Shown here one piece after another: positions 34,235 through 45,529 of a stretch of DNA of 64,000 nt; position 1 is the stretch's first letter; each line of letters begins with the position of its first letter. Both the position numbers and the translations under genes were made by a program. The DNA comes from Schistosoma mansoni (lineage: Eukaryota > Platyhelminthes > Trematoda > Strigeidida > Schistosomatidae), in contig NC_031502.1 in assembly GCF_000237925.1 (NCBI RefSeq), forward strand, positions 124,001 to 188,000. The letters are read 5' to 3'. A model generated the notes under the pieces. It was not told the origin of the DNA, did no database searches, and saw nothing but the letters and a program-made list of their open reading frames with translations.

Positions 34235-34259
34235 AAATATTAGTCTTTTAATATGATTG

Positions 34260-35281
34260 GGATTTTTAAACGATATTTCCATTTAAGTATTCCCATAAGT
34301 TAATTTAACACATAGTTCACTCTTTTAATAAACGTTATATTCTTGTAAATATATGAATAAATTATGATGAAGAGAAAGTGAATGGAGCATGCCGAAGTCA
34401 CGCTAACCGTAAAAGATGGGTAAATGAAGCAACTTTTACGCTGTCTGAAATTAGTAAATAATGTCTGAGAAAAAAGCAAATAGTCTTTATAATTCAGTTA
34501 TTTTGCAAACCGTTATTATTAATACCAAAAACTTTATCATTTTAGCTTTGAAAAGGGTGTCGTAAATGAACGCAATATTGTTATCCAGGTTTTTTTTGCA
34601 AATCCATTAAAAGCATAAAATATGTTGACCTGTACATTATTTGTAGTTGATCACTTATTAATGATCACCGAAAATACATGTTAGTGTTGTACTCAGTCAT
34701 GTAATACGGTAATTGTATTTGTGAGATGGGCATAACATTTTTTTGGCAGGTGATGTTAACAGCCAATGTTTTTTAAGTGCACAGCCTTTCAAAATAATGA
34801 TCTGAATTTTTTATTGTCATTTGTAAATAACATTGTAAACGTTATTTATTTAGAAAGTCTGGAATTATATTTCCAATTCAACAGTTCCCTTTGTTAAACA
34901 TACTGGACGAACAATGAATAACTGTATGTACATTTTCCGTTAAAAGGGAAAATAATTACTCTTAAACTGTCAAACACTAAATCGCTGAATGTTGAAAAAA
35001 TAACCTTTTTTGAAAAGCATATGTAATATAGGTTGAATTAAGTGTCAATGAACAAGTCTATGTCTAGCGAAATAAATTTCTATTTCAATTATATGACTTA
35101 ATGTGAATAAGGTCAATTGTATCAAGTAACCATTATGTATTTAGAATATCGTATTTCAATCTGTTAAGTTAAACTGTACATTTATTTATCAGACGTCTAA
35201 ATGACATTTATCACTGTATCGAATTTTTGCAATGCAGTGATAAATCTCATAAGAAACATTCTTATTACATTTCGTATGTTC

Positions 35282-35322
<41 letters not shown>

Positions 35323-35700
35323 ACTTGTTAGACATGTAAGTCTTCATTATATGACGTTGTTTTCTGTACGGAATCGTTTACTGAAACCTTAAATTTGAAA
35401 AACCTTAAAAGCTGTTGACAAAATTATAAAGTGATCGATGATCACTTTATTATTATTAATCTAGAAAAAGTGATTTTACATCTTCATTACTATGGAATTG
35501 TGATGACCGATCAGTGTCTGTTCACTTGACCTTAGCAATAGAAATTATCTTGTTGTACTAGTGAACTGATCTACTGTACCTATTAATCAAATCATATCAA
35601 TGTAAAATGAATTATTGATGGTTTCATGACTCCTCCTTAAAATGGAAACAAGAAATTCAAACAAAATTTAAATCAAATTGTGGGTGGCTCTGAAAAGGGC
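34260..35700. other. Intergenic with an ATT microsatellite
   Basis: No gene seen. A pure (ATT) tract of about 12 units lies at 35283-35319. Confidence 0.6.
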
Positions 35701-35748
35701 CTTTACTAGGTCTCTACACAGGTCCTTAGGTCCTGATCAATGACTCCA

Positions 35749-37172
35749 CTATGAGTCAGTGACAGCGCCGCACATGGGACAGTTGAACCCAGGTGATACT
35801 TCTGTTGGGTCGTAGGCACAGAACGAATGAAACATAGCGTTGCATGGACAAAAAATCCAAGCACTTCCATCAGCTATTTCACTGGGCGGCTGACGTAGAT
35901 GGCAAATATCACAGTCGGTCATTGTGCGCACGTTCGTCTTCTTCATTGTCTCGGTCCGTAAACTCTTCTGAGTTCATAGATATTACTTCAATCTCGTTAT
36001 CATTTAAGGTAGCACCCAAATCTACGTTCTGTTGACGGTGGGTGCCTGAGGTATTTCGGACGATGGGCATTGTGATGGTAGTAGGTAATCCATCGTAAAG
36101 CAACTGGAGTACTTTTGAACTCTAGCTTCTATCCAATATCCAGTGCGAAGCAGAACACTAAATATCGATCTGAACACGGGTGTTCTTCTGCTCAGCTTAT
36201 GCAACTTTAAAATTCGATTTGTCGTCTCAACGAAATTTGTATTGCTTTGATCTAGCATTGCAGATGGTCTAAAAGCGTTCGACCACTTGTGCTTTTTGGA
36301 CAATAACTGATCTCTCAAATATTGGTAGAAATTTCCGTCTGCTGCTTCGACAAATGGCACATACCGTTGGAAGCTACAAAACATTGTAAAGCATATTTCG
36401 ATTTACCTTTCCACATTTCTTGTTACCATAAGACGGTAGAATATTTGAAGATCAGTTCGTAGCCTCTACGAATACGATGAGTGGGTTAATTCTAAAGAAA
36501 GGAAAGCTTACCCTCTTGATGACATTTCGAAGCAAGTGCACGCGGCACAAAAGGTGGTGTGAATTGGGATACACCTGCGTTATGGCAGCAGCTATAGCAT
36601 ATTGAAAACATCTTGAGCAGTAAGACGTTTCCCATAGGATTGGTACGCATAGTGTATAACATTGAATGCTGGTGTTCCAGATATCAACAGTGGCTTCACT
36701 GTTTCCAATTCCGCCGCCGTTAATCGGCGCATCCATGTGTTACAGACGTACCTCAGGGAATTGCACTCGTGATTGTGATGCACATTCCCACGAACAACAG
36801 TCCAATAACCTTCAAGAAACTTACAAAAGATGAAGGCCGGACATTGTGTGTCCATTGAAGTCCTCAATGAACAATATAATAACACTAATCAAATTACCTC
36901 CTTCGTCTAATCGGCTGCGAAGAACCGCTTGGTGTTTTATATCTCTTTCTCCAACATACAAATTTAATATACGGCTTCCGATCTCCATGGGAATGAGAAT
37001 CTCTCACCGCATAATGGCAGTACGTTGCTATTTCATAAGTTCTAATGGCGCTCTTTAACGCTCCCAGTGATGCAAACGCTACCAGATACAATGTATTCAA
37101 AAATACATTTTCCGTTTCTGTGACTACGTGAGGAACAACGGAGCCTCTAATTTGCGCGTTACTGACGTCCAT
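35749..37172 (-). pseudogene. Mutator-like (MULE) transposase, internally deleted
   Basis: Minus-strand pieces follow the order of MULE transposases. First is a FAR1-like zinc region (SAIRTYEIATYCHYAV ... CPAFIFCKF ... HHNHECN). Then comes the end of the catalytic core (AAAITQVYPNSHHLLCRVHLLRN) and a NTNFVETTNRIL block holding the expected last acidic residue. The C-terminal part has a C-rich finger (CDICHLRQ ... CPCNAMFHSFC ... CPMCG). Micro-introns of 35 nt (36862-36896) and 33 nt (near 36385-36417) restore the frame where used. Near 36.6 kb the frame jumps and the stretch with the first two catalytic Asp residues is missing, so it cannot transpose itself. Schistosome MULEs have been named Curupira; assignment to them is inferred. 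Confidence 0.8.
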
Positions 37173-37589
37173 ATTGTGAAGAAAATTATCTATATTGATA
37201 AGTACAGAGCTTTTATACGAATTTCAAGAATTACATAACCAATTATAACGCATTTACAACTAAGAATTTCATTGGACGAAACGGATTGAAAAAATTGGAA
37301 AATGGGATGAAAATTTTTTGATTAAGGGGGACAAAAAAAATTTATTAAAAAAAAAATCGACGTGACCCTAATGTTATTCGTCGTAATGTATATTTATCCA
37401 ATGCATTTTTAACTAAATCCTAAATTTATCTTTTATTCTATTACTTACTTATCAATACATTAAAAAATAAATACATGTTCTATTATTAGATCTTTTAACG
37501 CCTATGTTCATTGTTTAGTTACATTTGATTTTCGCTATATATGAATAACTCTCTTACTGAGTATTGTGGTCATACACAACCCTGTACGC

Positions 37590-37670
37590 AGGAATCTAAC
37601 CCAGGACTTTGGGTCCTGCACGTCGATGCTCAACCCATAGACCATGGAGCCGGCATCCAACGGTGTTGAT
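37590..37670 (-). repeat. tRNA-like SINE head, third type
   Basis: On the minus strand, TGGTCTATGGGTTGAG is an A-box-like segment; GACCCAAAGTCCTGGGTTAGATTCC holds a B-box-like segment. The head differs from the two main SINE families. The hammerhead part is not recognised nearby, although a CCAGTGCTTCCAGG piece occurs near 37.88 kb. Confidence 0.5.
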
Positions 37671-38184
37671 GTCAATCAATCCACCATACTACGCAGATAT
37701 CTTCCATTGTCTTCGATGGGTACCTTCCTCACGCTTGACACGGTTACATATACTGGTCACTGTTTCTGGTTAGAACTCAGAAAACTTCCTCTCGAAGCTA
37801 GTCACTAGTGAGTACATGATAACTATCATTATGGAGTAATTGAGACTGCTGAATTTCATTGAAATCAGGGACTGTCCAGTGCTTCCAGGTTTTCAACAGT
37901 TGTTTGACTTTGATCAGCTCTAAGAACACCGGAGAATTTTTAGAAGCTTGGCACTCAGGTTGATCGGCAATCAACAAAAACATTGAAATCGACCGAATCT
38001 ATCAACCAATTAGAAAAATCATGGACAAATATGAGACTAAGAATCAAATCAATAGGAAATACAACCAAAATAAAGTAGACAACGACATGTTAAAGGTCAA
38101 TAATAACCAATCAAGATCGAGGTCTACGGGACAAGCTGTGGATCACATATTGAAGATTTTTACTAAGTTTATTATGTTTCACTG

Positions 38185-38560
38185 ATTCCATGCACCTTCA
38201 CGTTGTATCTTTTTATTTCTGAAGCAATTTGGATGAATCGCTCGGTCTCCCACATTGTACTAACATTCCATGTACCTAAATTAATGGTTGCTCTGGTTGT
38301 CAGAAGGGGCATGAAACTCGTGACTCCCGAAGGAACTCTGCTTTCATAATGAGACTTCATAACTCCTCTAAATGAAGACCTTCTAACTCCCAGGACGGAT
38401 TTTAAATGGTTTGAATTATTTTCTTCTGATTGACGTTTTTTAGCGAGTTAGTTTTCTACAGGATGGGGTTGCTAACGCTATACCCAACCCTCCTCCTTTG
38501 TCCAGGCTTGGGATCGGCAGTAGCCCCAGAGGGGCTCCAGGTGCATTTTATCAAATAATT
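38185..38560 (-). mobile_element. 5' part of a LINE: leader and endonuclease start
   Basis: The minus frame reads TRATINLGTWNVSTMWETE, then EIKRYNVKVHGISET. That is the N-terminal block of an apurinic-type endonuclease in RTE-like LINEs (GTWNVRTM and GISETHW in the family). Upstream, GGGGCTACTGCCGATCCCAA looks like LINE leader sequence. It stops after the first motif. This is the only 5' LINE part in the window. Confidence 0.7.
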
Positions 38561-39331
38561 AATGTTAGTAATCTCCCAACCTCGGTTAGGTATTAAAGTG
38601 GAATAAAGAAGCTGACCTGGGACTATTTGAATTCATGTTCCCAACATAGATACTTACATTATTAAAACGTCTGATAGAAATTCAAGTGGGACCTCGCCTT
38701 ATAGTTAGTTTTACTAACCTAACTTGACGAAATAAACAATATTGCCTTCGAAGGTAATTAAGAGGTTAAATATGATTTTTATCTTTTGTCAGATAAACAA
38801 CTAGATTAAGTACTCAATACATGTATGAACCAGAAAAACAATGAATCAGGTTTTGGTTTCATCATAGATACACTTGTTGTTTTTTAATAATATCGATTGT
38901 CAGCAGTCATGTTACCAAACATTAGAGTACTTAAGCGCTTAAGATAATCCGGTATGTTACTGAATCAATATAAAGAGAATCTAGTGAAGAAAATTTTCTT
39001 TTCGACGAAATCATTTCCTTAAGCTGTACATTTGTATTTATAGTTGTATGACTAATGTATGTCTATAGAAGAATAGAAAAGATTAGATTATAAAGTGATT
39101 CTAGACTTCAAATACCAAATGAAGTTGCGTAAAAATCAGGAGAGTGGGATAAAGCGAAAAACAGAAGGACGAAAATAATTTACAGGTCAGAATTATGAAA
39201 GATAATTGTCCACTTGATATATATGACAGATATCTTTCTATAGACATAAATATCTACCATACAACTATAAATACGAATGTACAAATTAAGTAAATGATTT
39301 CATCAAAAAAAAAGATTTTCTTCGCTGAATC

Positions 39332-39843
39332 CCCTGGTACGGTCGTGAGTGGGGAGAGTACGCTCTCCCTCTCCAAATGCTCTCATATGGCCACGCGTAT
39401 ATAGCCTCTAACAGGGAAGTCCTACTCACTGCCTTCTCGTGGCGGGGGTGTTCTTCACGAAATTGAGAGGACCAAAAAGGAATGTCCGGAGCTTTAACCG
39501 GGTCGGTGGACATGGAAACTCCACCTAGGTGAGTTGGAAAACCATGATTCCAAACCAATGGTGCACATGAGCTCCAGTATCCTGAGGGAACAAATGGCGT
39601 ACGAATCAATCATTGGTCACCGCCTACCATGGGACTGCATCTCCTCACGATGCTCAACTGCCTTGTGGATCAGATCTTTAGGTCAAAGGCTCGAGGTGTG
39701 GCCCCCTAGGAAAATCACCTGTTTCAGTTTGGGCACCTGGGCAGTATCACAGCCCTCACACAAATCGAATGAGATTTGTGTGGCGCATATCTATCTGGTG
39801 CCCCCATGTACCAATATTTATGTGTTTAAATAAATAAATAAAG
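39332..39843 (+). repeat. Repeat A copy 4, full length
   Basis: This 512-bp copy has both ends: the CCCTGGTACGG start and the ATGTGTTTAAATAAATAAAT tail. With the copy at 48.7-49.2 kb it defines the unit. The minus strand is open for 107 codons (39286-39609), the plus strand for 99 (39534-39833). Frames like this recur in every copy but match no domain I know. Confidence 0.75.
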
Positions 39844-39939
39844 ACTTCTCTTACCTTATCTTAGTTTTTTTATTATTTTAAGAAAGATATTTATGTCACA
39901 TAGGAGGTTTTATGGAGATTGTAGTAATTCAGTAGTTGA

Positions 39940-40345
39940 ATTAATTAGTCGATTAAAGCTAAACCACCATGGAAAATCAGGATGCTCACTAGTAACTGTA
40001 TTCAAGAGGTATTTCCTGAAGTTCTAGTGAAAAATAGTAACAAATGAAGTTCGGCGTGTCTGTTGTGAGACAGTTACTTATTGAAGACAATGGTGGACGG
40101 TGATGCAATATCATGGATTAGTTGAAGTTAGACATTAACACCGTTGGATATCATCTCAGTAGTCTAGAGGTTAAGTGTTCACTCGTGAGATCGAATATCC
40201 TGGATTCGAATTCCATGTACGGGATCATGGTCTCACATAGCTCACTAGTCCCATACCCAGGATAAAACACCTGTCTCATGATTTCAAGTTTTCCCATGAT
40301 GCTCTACCTTCAATCGACTCATGAATCCAACTATTCAAGACAATT
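39940..40345 (+). mobile_element. tRNA/hammerhead SINE (family 1), decayed
   Basis: An inverted scrap of the 3' end (CTAAACCACCATGG) is followed by the leader and CACCGTTGG, then AGTAGTCTAGAGGTTAAGTG (A box) and GGATTCGAATTCC (B box). The hammerhead region is badly changed. Ends near 40345. Confidence 0.65.
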
Positions 40346-40489
40346 TTTTCAAAAAAAAATTAAAAAAAAATAACTGATCCTGTCAGCTAATCAAAATAAT
40401 CAGGCAGATAATGTTATATCGAAAGAAAAAAAAACCTCCCACTCAATCTTATTAGAAATTCCCCCCCCTATGAATCAAATTCATTCTTC

Positions 40490-40510
40490 TATATATATAT
40501 ATATATATAT
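40490..40510. repeat. TA microsatellite
   Basis: About ten TA units; a shorter TA run lies near 40713-40728. Confidence 0.9.
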
Positions 40511-40936
40511 GATTAGGATAGACGTAATAACATATACAGATAGGAAGGGGGGAGAAAAAAATTTTCTATATTATTGATTAATAAGAGAGGAGATTGTTAC
40601 TCTACTATAAGAATGAAAGGAGTGATAAACTTAAAAATAAAAAAAATAAAAAAAAACAAACTCATATAGAGAGATATGACCTTTAAAGTATTGATTAACT
40701 CTTTTAAATTCTAATATATATATATATAATCATACATACATACCTTTCAAGAAAATAGTTTATTTTGATTGGTTGTATTGATTAAAATTGGGCTGGGCAA
40801 ATGATAAATGACGTTGGAAACTATTATTAGAGTTAGTGATTCTTTTTTTTTTAAAAGTATCTATCTATCTTAATGTAAATTTTTATAATTTTTATAGTAA
40901 ATTTAATAAATTACATTAGTAGTAGTGTTTGCCCCA

Positions 40937-40944
40937 GCAACAAC

Positions 40945-40975
<31 letters not shown>

Positions 40976-40992
40976 GCAACGACGGCAACAAC
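40937..40992. repeat. CAA microsatellite, interrupted
   Basis: About 18 CAA-type units with single changes (CGA, CAG, CGG). On the minus strand this makes a poly-Val stretch in a 72-codon frame, which is a by-product of the repeat and not a gene. Confidence 0.9.
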
Positions 40993-41228
40993 CAAAAAAA
41001 AAGAAACGCTTTTTTGTTTCAAATAATAAAGGATAAACTTATACATCATTTGGTTTCTACCATTATTCAAATTTATCAACGGGACATATTTTAATGTATT
41101 TATTAGGATAAAAAAATCCAAACAAACAGTTTAATTCACATTGATAAATGCCAGAAGAAACTGTATCACCGTAAGTTTGATATATAATGTTGATTAATTG
41201 TATAAATAATAATATATATGTATAATAT

Positions 41229-41515
41229 CAGGAGGGGTTTTGTGGAGAACGGTTGCTCAACTTCGTCGATCAGTTGATGATAGACATTAACACCGTTGGA
41301 TACCGGCAGGCTCAGTGGTCTAGAGGTTAAGTGCTCTGGCTCGAGACTGGTAGGTCCTGGGTTCGAATCTCGCGAGTGCGGGATCGTGGATGTGCACTGA
41401 CATTGAGGAGTCCCACAATAGGACGAAACGGCGGTCATTGCTTCCAGGTTTCCCCTGGTTATCTGGCTTCAATTGACTAACGCTTTCAACTATGAAAATA
41501 CTGAAATCTCCACAA
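41229..41515 (+). mobile_element. tRNA/hammerhead SINE (family 1), well kept
   Basis: GGCTCAGTGGTCTAGAGGTT (A box) and GGGTTCGAATCTCG (B box), then a hammerhead region TGAGGAGTCCCACAATAGGA with GAAAC. Stem I is disturbed by a short insertion (CTGACATTGAGGA) and the cleavage-site region is altered. Ends with the CTTCAATTGACT block. Confidence 0.8.
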
Positions 41516-41634
41516 AACCCATTCTGATAATAATGAAAATAATCTTAAATCTTTTTTATATTCATCATAAATTGAAATGAGCTCATTGTGAAACTTTGAA
41601 GTCTTGAGTTTGATCTCACATCTAGTCGTTATGT

Positions 41635-41995
41635 ATTGTAGTGAATGAGAAGACGTGTGGGACAATCGAGTGTATTTAAACACAAAGTTACAGAACATCT
41701 TAGTAATATCTGAGAATCATACAGTAAATACTTCAATTGCGAAATGTCAATCAATTTTCTCAAACTTGACTGTTCCTTTTATAGATATCAGTCAATTGTC
41801 TCAGAATTTATTGTTCTTTTGATTCCATATCAATCATTCATTGTTTTAGTTCTTTTTTCTTTGATCTTCTTAACTTTCTACTCCTGACTAGAGTTATATA
41901 CTACTTATGTCGATATAAGTAGCACAAACCACACTCGTCCCCCCCTTTAAAGCAGTGGTTCTTACAGTGATTCTGCTCGCCGTTCCAGTTTCTTT
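41635..41995 (+). repeat. Repeat C copy 1, unclassified
   Basis: It shares a series of blocks with 43.79-44.08 kb (CATACAGTAAA, GATATCAGTC-like, TACTACTTAT). It contains a near-palindrome, CTACTTATGTCGATATAAGT, near 41.90 kb. No coding sequence seen. It could be a terminal repeat of an old retroelement or a short nonautonomous element. Confidence 0.5.
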
Positions 41996-42727
41996 TTTTT
42001 ATGAGGTCTGTGCCACGCTCTACGTCAAATATCGAGTCTGCGGAGCGCTAACCTTTAAAAATTGAATAATGCAAACAAGAAGAATACAGTTCTCAGACGT
42101 TTGTAACACATATGATGTTTAGAAATATCTTGAAACTTGAACGGAATTATCATAAAATTGTCTGATAGAAATAATTTTCTTCGAAAAATGAAAGGAAAGT
42201 GTTCATCAGGTATACAGATGTTACTTTTTCTTTTATAACAAGGAACAGAAAAATAATTTCAGTAAAAAGGGACTTGGTAGATAAGTACTTATACCCATGC
42301 TTGCGATCATTAAAGAAACTTAAGAATAAATCTACGAAAAACTGAAGTGACTGAAGTAGACTGAAGTAGACTTTTCGACAATAATGAAGTTATTCTTAAA
42401 TAAAGTCTAGTGTTTCAATACTTTGAATGTCGTACGTTAATTTAGCTGTTTGTTTTGTTTTTTAGCATAATTTTGTGTCATAGTTGTATCTTTTGTGGTT
42501 GTGTATCAGTTTATTTTGACTGTTGTTTAAAGAAAATGAACCAGGATTAAGGTAATGAATAAATTAATATGATTTTATTCTCTGATTCTCATCAGGAAAC
42601 AATCAGAAAACTGATATTTTAGTTTATCTAGCTGAAACTTAAACTTTAAACTAGTCTTGAGTATCAATTATGATTAATTATTTGATCATTATTATATGTT
42701 ATAACGTCATCTACTTTATTTGTATGT

Positions 42728-42930
42728 ATTAAACACCGTTGGATGCCTGCTCAGTGGTCTAGAGGTTAAGTGCTCGCGCGCGAAACCGATAGATCCTGGG
42801 TTCGAATCTCGAGAGGCAGGATCGTGGATGCGCACTGCTGAGAAGTCCCACAGTAGGACGAAATGGCTGTCCAGCGCTTCCAGGTTTTCCATGGTGGTTT
42901 AGCTTCAAATGACTCATGATCTCAACTATT
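42728..42930 (+). mobile_element. tRNA/hammerhead SINE (family 1)
   Basis: A and B boxes are good (CTCAGTGGTCTAGAGGTTAA; GGGTTCGAATCTCG). The hammerhead has CTGAGAA in place of CTGANGA and GAAAT in place of GAAAC, so it should be inactive. No leader upstream of CACCGTTGG: 5'-truncated. Confidence 0.8.
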
Positions 42931-43789
42931 ATAATTGAAATAACTTATTAACCTTACACTATTAAGCCTTAGCTATTCTGATTATTGTTTTTACTCTCAA
43001 TTGTTATGTTCAGCCGTTTTAGCTGACTGGAATCGCCACAGCATCTTCAATCTGTTTACCTTATGATCAGTTGTATATAGGAATATTTCACCTTTAGAAT
43101 AATTATCAGTAATCGAATATTTGAGGTTAAGGTTTTTTTATTCCGGATTCTATTTAGAAATATTATTTCGAACTACGGGCAGATGATTGCAATTGACTAT
43201 ATCTTTAATATTCTGTTGATGTTCTATCTTGTAGCAACTAGCGTAACTCATCTGTCGAATAATTTTTTTAGTTATTGTAAATTAGGGAAAACCATTTTTC
43301 AATCCATCAATCATTATCTTTACTCCATATTTTTGCTTAACTGATTTGAAATAATCTAAATCAAATCCAAAGAGAAAATGACTTAGAACGTAGATTTAAT
43401 TTTGTCGTTGTGGTGCTTTTGGCGATTTGATCGACGAGACTATGATTTATAGACAAGCCAATCAGATATAAGATAACAGAACACGGATTCTGGCGCGAAA
43501 TCCAATCATTCATTTGGCTAAATATCATTTTGACCTTTTAGCTAGCATCAGTTCGTGATGAAAACCTTAAATCTAATTCCTTACCCTAACCATCAACTGT
43601 AAATCATAATTCTAATTCCTCACAATAGTTTATAATCCTCGTTTAGTCCTAGTTAGTAGTTGGACGTTCTCAAGGTCACTTCAGCATCACTCAAAGGTCA
43701 TCTGCAAATTATACTCCCACCGTATATAATTACAGAGTAATGTTTGATAAAATTTTAATTTATCCTGATAATAATCTTCGTTATAAGGC

Positions 43790-44080
43790 AGCGAGAACAC
43801 AGGCGGGAACAATCAAATGTATTCGAATACAACATTACAGAAGATCTCGGTAAGATCTGAGAACCATACAGTAAACGCTTCATTTGTAAGATATCCATAA
43901 ATCGTCTCGGACTTTGTTGTTCCTTCGTTTTCATATCAATCGCTCCCTGTTCTCGTTCTCTTCTCTTCAATTTTCTCACCCATCTGAAGCCAGGTATTCC
44001 ACTTTCAACTAGTGATACATACTACTTATATCAGTGAACATCAGTAGTACACAGCACAGTCTCACCGCCCTTTTATAAAA
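43790..44080 (+). repeat. Repeat C copy 2
   Basis: Same block order as the 41.6 kb copy, with TACTACTTATATCAGTG and a following CAGTAGTAC at its right end. The minus strand has a 74-codon frame (43755-43979) that I take as chance. Confidence 0.5.
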
Positions 44081-44377
44081 TTTATATTAGTCAAGATGGC
44101 ATTATGCTATCAAAGATAACTTGAAAAATGTTACAGACATTTTGACTATTTGAACGTGTAGCAATTCAAAATCTAATCGGTCAACTAACACATATCGCTT
44201 CCATCTAACATGATGAATACTATAGGATAATTTGAAATAGTCAGTATCGAAAAATATTCTACAGTAAGTTTTATAGCTTTAAAACTTGTTTGATTTACAC
44301 TTTGTTTTTCACGGATTGATCTTGACAGAATTAATAGCGTTTTGATATCGCTCTGAGTCTAATTAAAACAGGGTTTC

Positions 44378-44475
44378 GTTGAAATCATGCACCGATCAAA
44401 GTAAAGTCACCACTGAAATCTTGGAAGCACTGGACAGCCGTTTCATCCTAGTATGAGACTCCTCAGCAGTACGCT
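44378..44475 (-). mobile_element. 3' part of family 1 SINE with hammerhead
   Basis: On the minus strand: GTACTGCTGAGGAGTC, then CTAGGATGAAACGGC and GTCCAGTGCTTCCA. The tRNA-like head is absent. The core CTGAGGA and GAAAC are kept; stem I has one mismatch (GTACTG against CAGTGC). Confidence 0.65.
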
Positions 44476-45294
44476 AACTGACTGAAAATAAATCAGTAAC
44501 ACAGACAACAACACGCCAAATCACTGTGTCATATGTAAACTAGGAAAAGTTTAGAATAGTACATTTCACTATCCAATTAAAAACTGCTTCACTGGAGTTT
44601 CATTTCAGAATGACACTAAAGTTAAGTTGGATTCGGGAAACAATGAATGATAAGTAATCAAGAAGTACTAATGACTACAAATATTGATTTTTGTAATTAT
44701 GTTATTCAGTAATGAATACACTTGAGAGTCACTCAATGTTTTTTTTAAGATTAGAAAAATGGAAATTACTGACGACTAGTCAAATATTCAGCTAGGTCTT
44801 TGCCTAGTAAGATAATAATCGGATCAATCCTCTATCTGTTTGTTATATAAACTGATGAACAGCCGAGTACTCTTATAAGTATTTGACCTGAAATACATTC
44901 CAGAAGTCCTTCAAATCCAGTAAAATATTTCGTAGGTTGTATTTATAACAGATTAACTTTATTTGGACGCCGGCTGACTGTTTTTATAATGGTTCGTTTC
45001 AACATGTTAAGGTCCTTATCTCTATCTCAGATGAGGCCGCGGGTGCCCACTGTTACGAAACAACTGTTATCCCCCACTGAGAACACTCTGTTACAAATTT
45101 AACATCTAAATTAAATCATTCACCAAAATACCACTTCAACGAACCTTCGTTTATAGAGTTTATTACCCAGTGAATTAGGGTCATCAACAAAATACAAGGT
45201 CATAGTCTATCATTGATAAAAGTTAGTTGTAACCCGAAGAGCCATAATACATCTGAAGAAGAGAAATCACACCAACCAGCTCCATTTTTGGTAT

Positions 45295-45520
45295 TGTGGT
45301 GTGGGCTACTTATATCAACATAAGTAGTATATACCGTGAATCGGGAATAGAATATCTGGCAGCAGAAGATTGAGAAAATTGAGAAGGGAAGAAAAGAAAC
45401 AGAAAGCAATTGGTGTGAAAATCAAGAGACAATGAAGCCTGAGACAATTAATGAACATTTTTGCAAATGAAGTATCAGAGTTTGCTTTTCCTACTTTATG
45501 AAGCAACTTTGTAATTTGTG
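45295..45520 (-). repeat. Repeat C copy 3, opposite strand
   Basis: Reverse complement of the other two copies. The left end has CTACTTATATCAACATAAGTAG, the palindromic motif in its cleanest form. AAAATTGAGAAGGGAAGA and AAATGAAGTATC match copy 2 in inverted form. Confidence 0.45.
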
Positions 45521-45529
45521 CTAAACACA

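Larger units (their letters stand above)
33138..34252 (+). mobile_element. Penelope-like element with inverted terminal repeats
   Basis: The left arm (33138-33302) and the right arm (34080-34252) are inverted copies of about 165 bp, sharing GGTTAAAGGCAAAGTACAT and GGAATGTCAAATCAAATAGA. Between them lies a plus-strand GIY-YIG endonuclease frame; the reverse transcriptase is missing. Penelope-like elements are known to carry such pseudo-LTRs, direct or inverted, often with hammerhead ribozymes. Both arms here contain one. The copy is 5'-truncated. Confidence 0.85.

Noticed and set aside
39534-39833. 99-codon ORF as a conserved protein gene (similar one at 48692-48991)
   Set aside because: The similarity comes from both being copies of repeat A; no domain and no sign yet of protein-level selection.
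40903-41121. Minus-strand ORF with a poly-Val run
   Set aside because: Produced by the CAA microsatellite; no other support.
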